Source: Paraglaciecola hydrolytica (GTDB lineage: Bacteria > Pseudomonadota > Gammaproteobacteria > Enterobacterales > Alteromonadaceae). Taken from it: 64,000 bases of DNA. The notes under the pieces were generated by a model that did not search any database, was not told the origin of the DNA, and saw nothing but the letters and a program-made list of their open reading frames with translations. The DNA is taken from assembly GCF_001565895.1 (NCBI RefSeq), contig NZ_LSNE01000001.1, positions 1 through 64,000 on the forward strand, written 5' to 3'. A program made the translations under genes and the position numbers. Shown piece by piece: positions 63,107 to 64,000 of this stretch; the stretch's first letter is position 1, and every line of letters begins with the position of its first letter.

Positions 63107-64000
63107 ATGATAAAACTTTTTTTAAAAACCTTGGCATATATTACTTTCAGTTTGGCTTTGCTGGCTTGTGGCAGCTCTAAAGACAAGGAAGAAGAATCAA
63201 CTTACAGCGAAGCTTATTTGCAATTTTATAACGGCTCAGCCACAAGCGCCTTAACTTACTTACGAGAGGTTGATGGTCAAGCACTGGGCTCTGCAGTTTA
63301 TGGTGATGCTACCAGTTTGTTAACGGTAGAAAGTGGTGAAATGGCGCTGAAATTTTATCGTCAAGATACGGATAACAAAGAAATATTAATTGAGGAAATG
63401 CAAAGCACCTTAAAAAAAGGTGAAAAGTCACTGATGATCTTAAGTGGCAGTGGCTCCGCACAAAACGTGGCTGAACACAAGTTTGTGCGAGAAGAGTTAA
63501 GCGCGGAATTTCGACTGTTTAGCAGCTCAGTAATTGAAGGTGATAGCCGCTATGATCTGTATCTGGCCGATGAAGGAGATACTTTTAGTGAAGCGCATAA
63601 ACTAAACACACTGGCTTATCAGGACTTCAGCGAAGTTAATTATTGGGGGGCAACCAGCGCTGACAATTTCAAACTAGGTAGTTATGTCGTTTACCTGACT
63701 TTGCCAGGCCAAACAGAACCGGTATTTCAAAGTGCACCTATTGCATTTAGTTTTACTACTGAATACGTATTGCTGCTGCGTGCTACGGCAGGAGCGAATA
63801 GTGGCAACATCGAAGTCGACGTCGTCGCTAATTCTTCTACTGTAACTACCTACTCGGATGTTAACGAGTCTGCGCAATACCGTATTTACAATAGCTTGCC
63901 CAGTGGTGCATCACTGCATGTCACTTTAGATGGCAGTGGTAATAACAGTAGTACCTTAGACGTCGCAGCTAAAACACTGAGCGATTTTACCGACATGAAT
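63107..64000 (+). CDS. lipoprotein with DUF4397-like repeats (partial, cut by window end)
   Basis: This frame runs from ATG 63107 without a stop to the end of the window (298 codons so far). It begins with a lipoprotein signal (LALLACGSS, Cys near residue 21). The mature part consists of at least two repeated beta-sandwich-like units of ~90 residues (YLQFYNGSATSALTY, FRLFSSSVIEGDSRYDLYLAD, YRIYNSLPSGASLHVTLDG), which resemble DUF4397 domains. The ribosome site is weak. The gene may form a pair with the propeller lipoprotein 170 bases upstream. Confidence 0.7.
   Translation, partial: MIKLFLKTLAYITFSLALLACGSSKDKEEESTYSEAYLQFYNGSATSALTYLREVDGQALGSAVYGDATSLLTVESGEMALKFYRQDTDNKEILIEEMQSTLKKGEKSLMILSGSGSAQNVAEHKFVREELSAEFRLFSSSVIEGDSRYDLYLADEGDTFSEAHKLNTLAYQDFSEVNYWGATSADNFKLGSYVVYLTLPGQTEPVFQSAPIAFSFTTEYVLLLRATAGANSGNIEVDVVANSSTVTTYSDVNESAQYRIYNSLPSGASLHVTLDGSGNNSSTLDVAAKTLSDFTDMN

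Overview
The window is a stretch of chromosome from a marine gammaproteobacterium of the Alteromonadales. Protein content and gene order fit the Glaciecola/Paraglaciecola/Alteromonas group: pdhR-aceE-aceF-lpd beside ampE-ampD, a complete mraZ-to-secA division cluster, and Alteromonadales-type small proteins (DUF2986, DUF3565, DUF3019). The genus is inferred from family resemblance, not from a search. No rRNA, tRNA, CRISPR array, phage or insertion sequence was recognised.

Layout. (1) 1-6.9 kb, minus strand: the pyruvate dehydrogenase operon pdhR-aceE-aceF-lpd, with a PdhR operator over the pdhR promoter and a strong terminator after lpd. (2) 7-9.2 kb: ampE and ampD (minus) and a membrane-anchored retropepsin-like protease (plus). 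ampD has no ATG, GTG or TTG ahead of its conserved domain and seems to start at ATT or ATC. (3) 9.4-12.2 kb, minus: a sugar operon of galM, an FCD-type GntR regulator and an SMP-30 lactonase. (4) 12.7-34.9 kb, plus: mraZ-rsmH-ftsL-ftsI-murE-murF-mraY-murD-ftsW-murG-murC-ddl-ftsQ-ftsA-ftsZ-lpxC, then an M23 peptidase and secA. Most neighbours overlap by a few bases. A GTGG repeat at 10-bp period lies just after the mraZ promoter and is the likely MraZ operator. (5) 35-45.9 kb: mixed housekeeping and accessory genes: mutT, DUF3565, M14 and M20 peptidases, an oxidoreductase, a lipoprotein TIM-barrel protein, a small acidic lipoprotein, YggL, DUF2986, a quinone-oxidoreductase/LysR divergent pair, a probable broken gene and an orphan solute-binding protein. 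(6) 46-54.4 kb, minus: YegD-type Hsp70, dsbA followed by eleven copies of a 7-bp repeat, two tandem copies of a binding-protein/porin gene pair, and btuB behind a cobalamin riboswitch. (7) 54.5-64 kb: srkA, ccoG, a hypothetical gene, a four-gene MipA/OmpV-DUF3019-response regulator-histidine kinase operon, a beta-propeller lipoprotein, and a lipoprotein gene cut by the window edge.

How the genes work together. The central 22 kb makes the peptidoglycan precursor, the divisome and the first committed step of lipid A, and ends with envelope export (SecA). ampD/ampE upstream handle muropeptide recycling and its signalling. The right-hand third is mostly outer-membrane and periplasmic: oxidative folding (DsbA), porins, vitamin B12 uptake and an envelope-sensing two-component system.

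No clearly new multi-gene system was found. The best leads are the duplicated binding-protein/porin modules without an ABC transporter, the MipA-DUF3019-two-component operon, the ampD start codon, the heptanucleotide array after dsbA, and two families of dispersed palindromic repeats.
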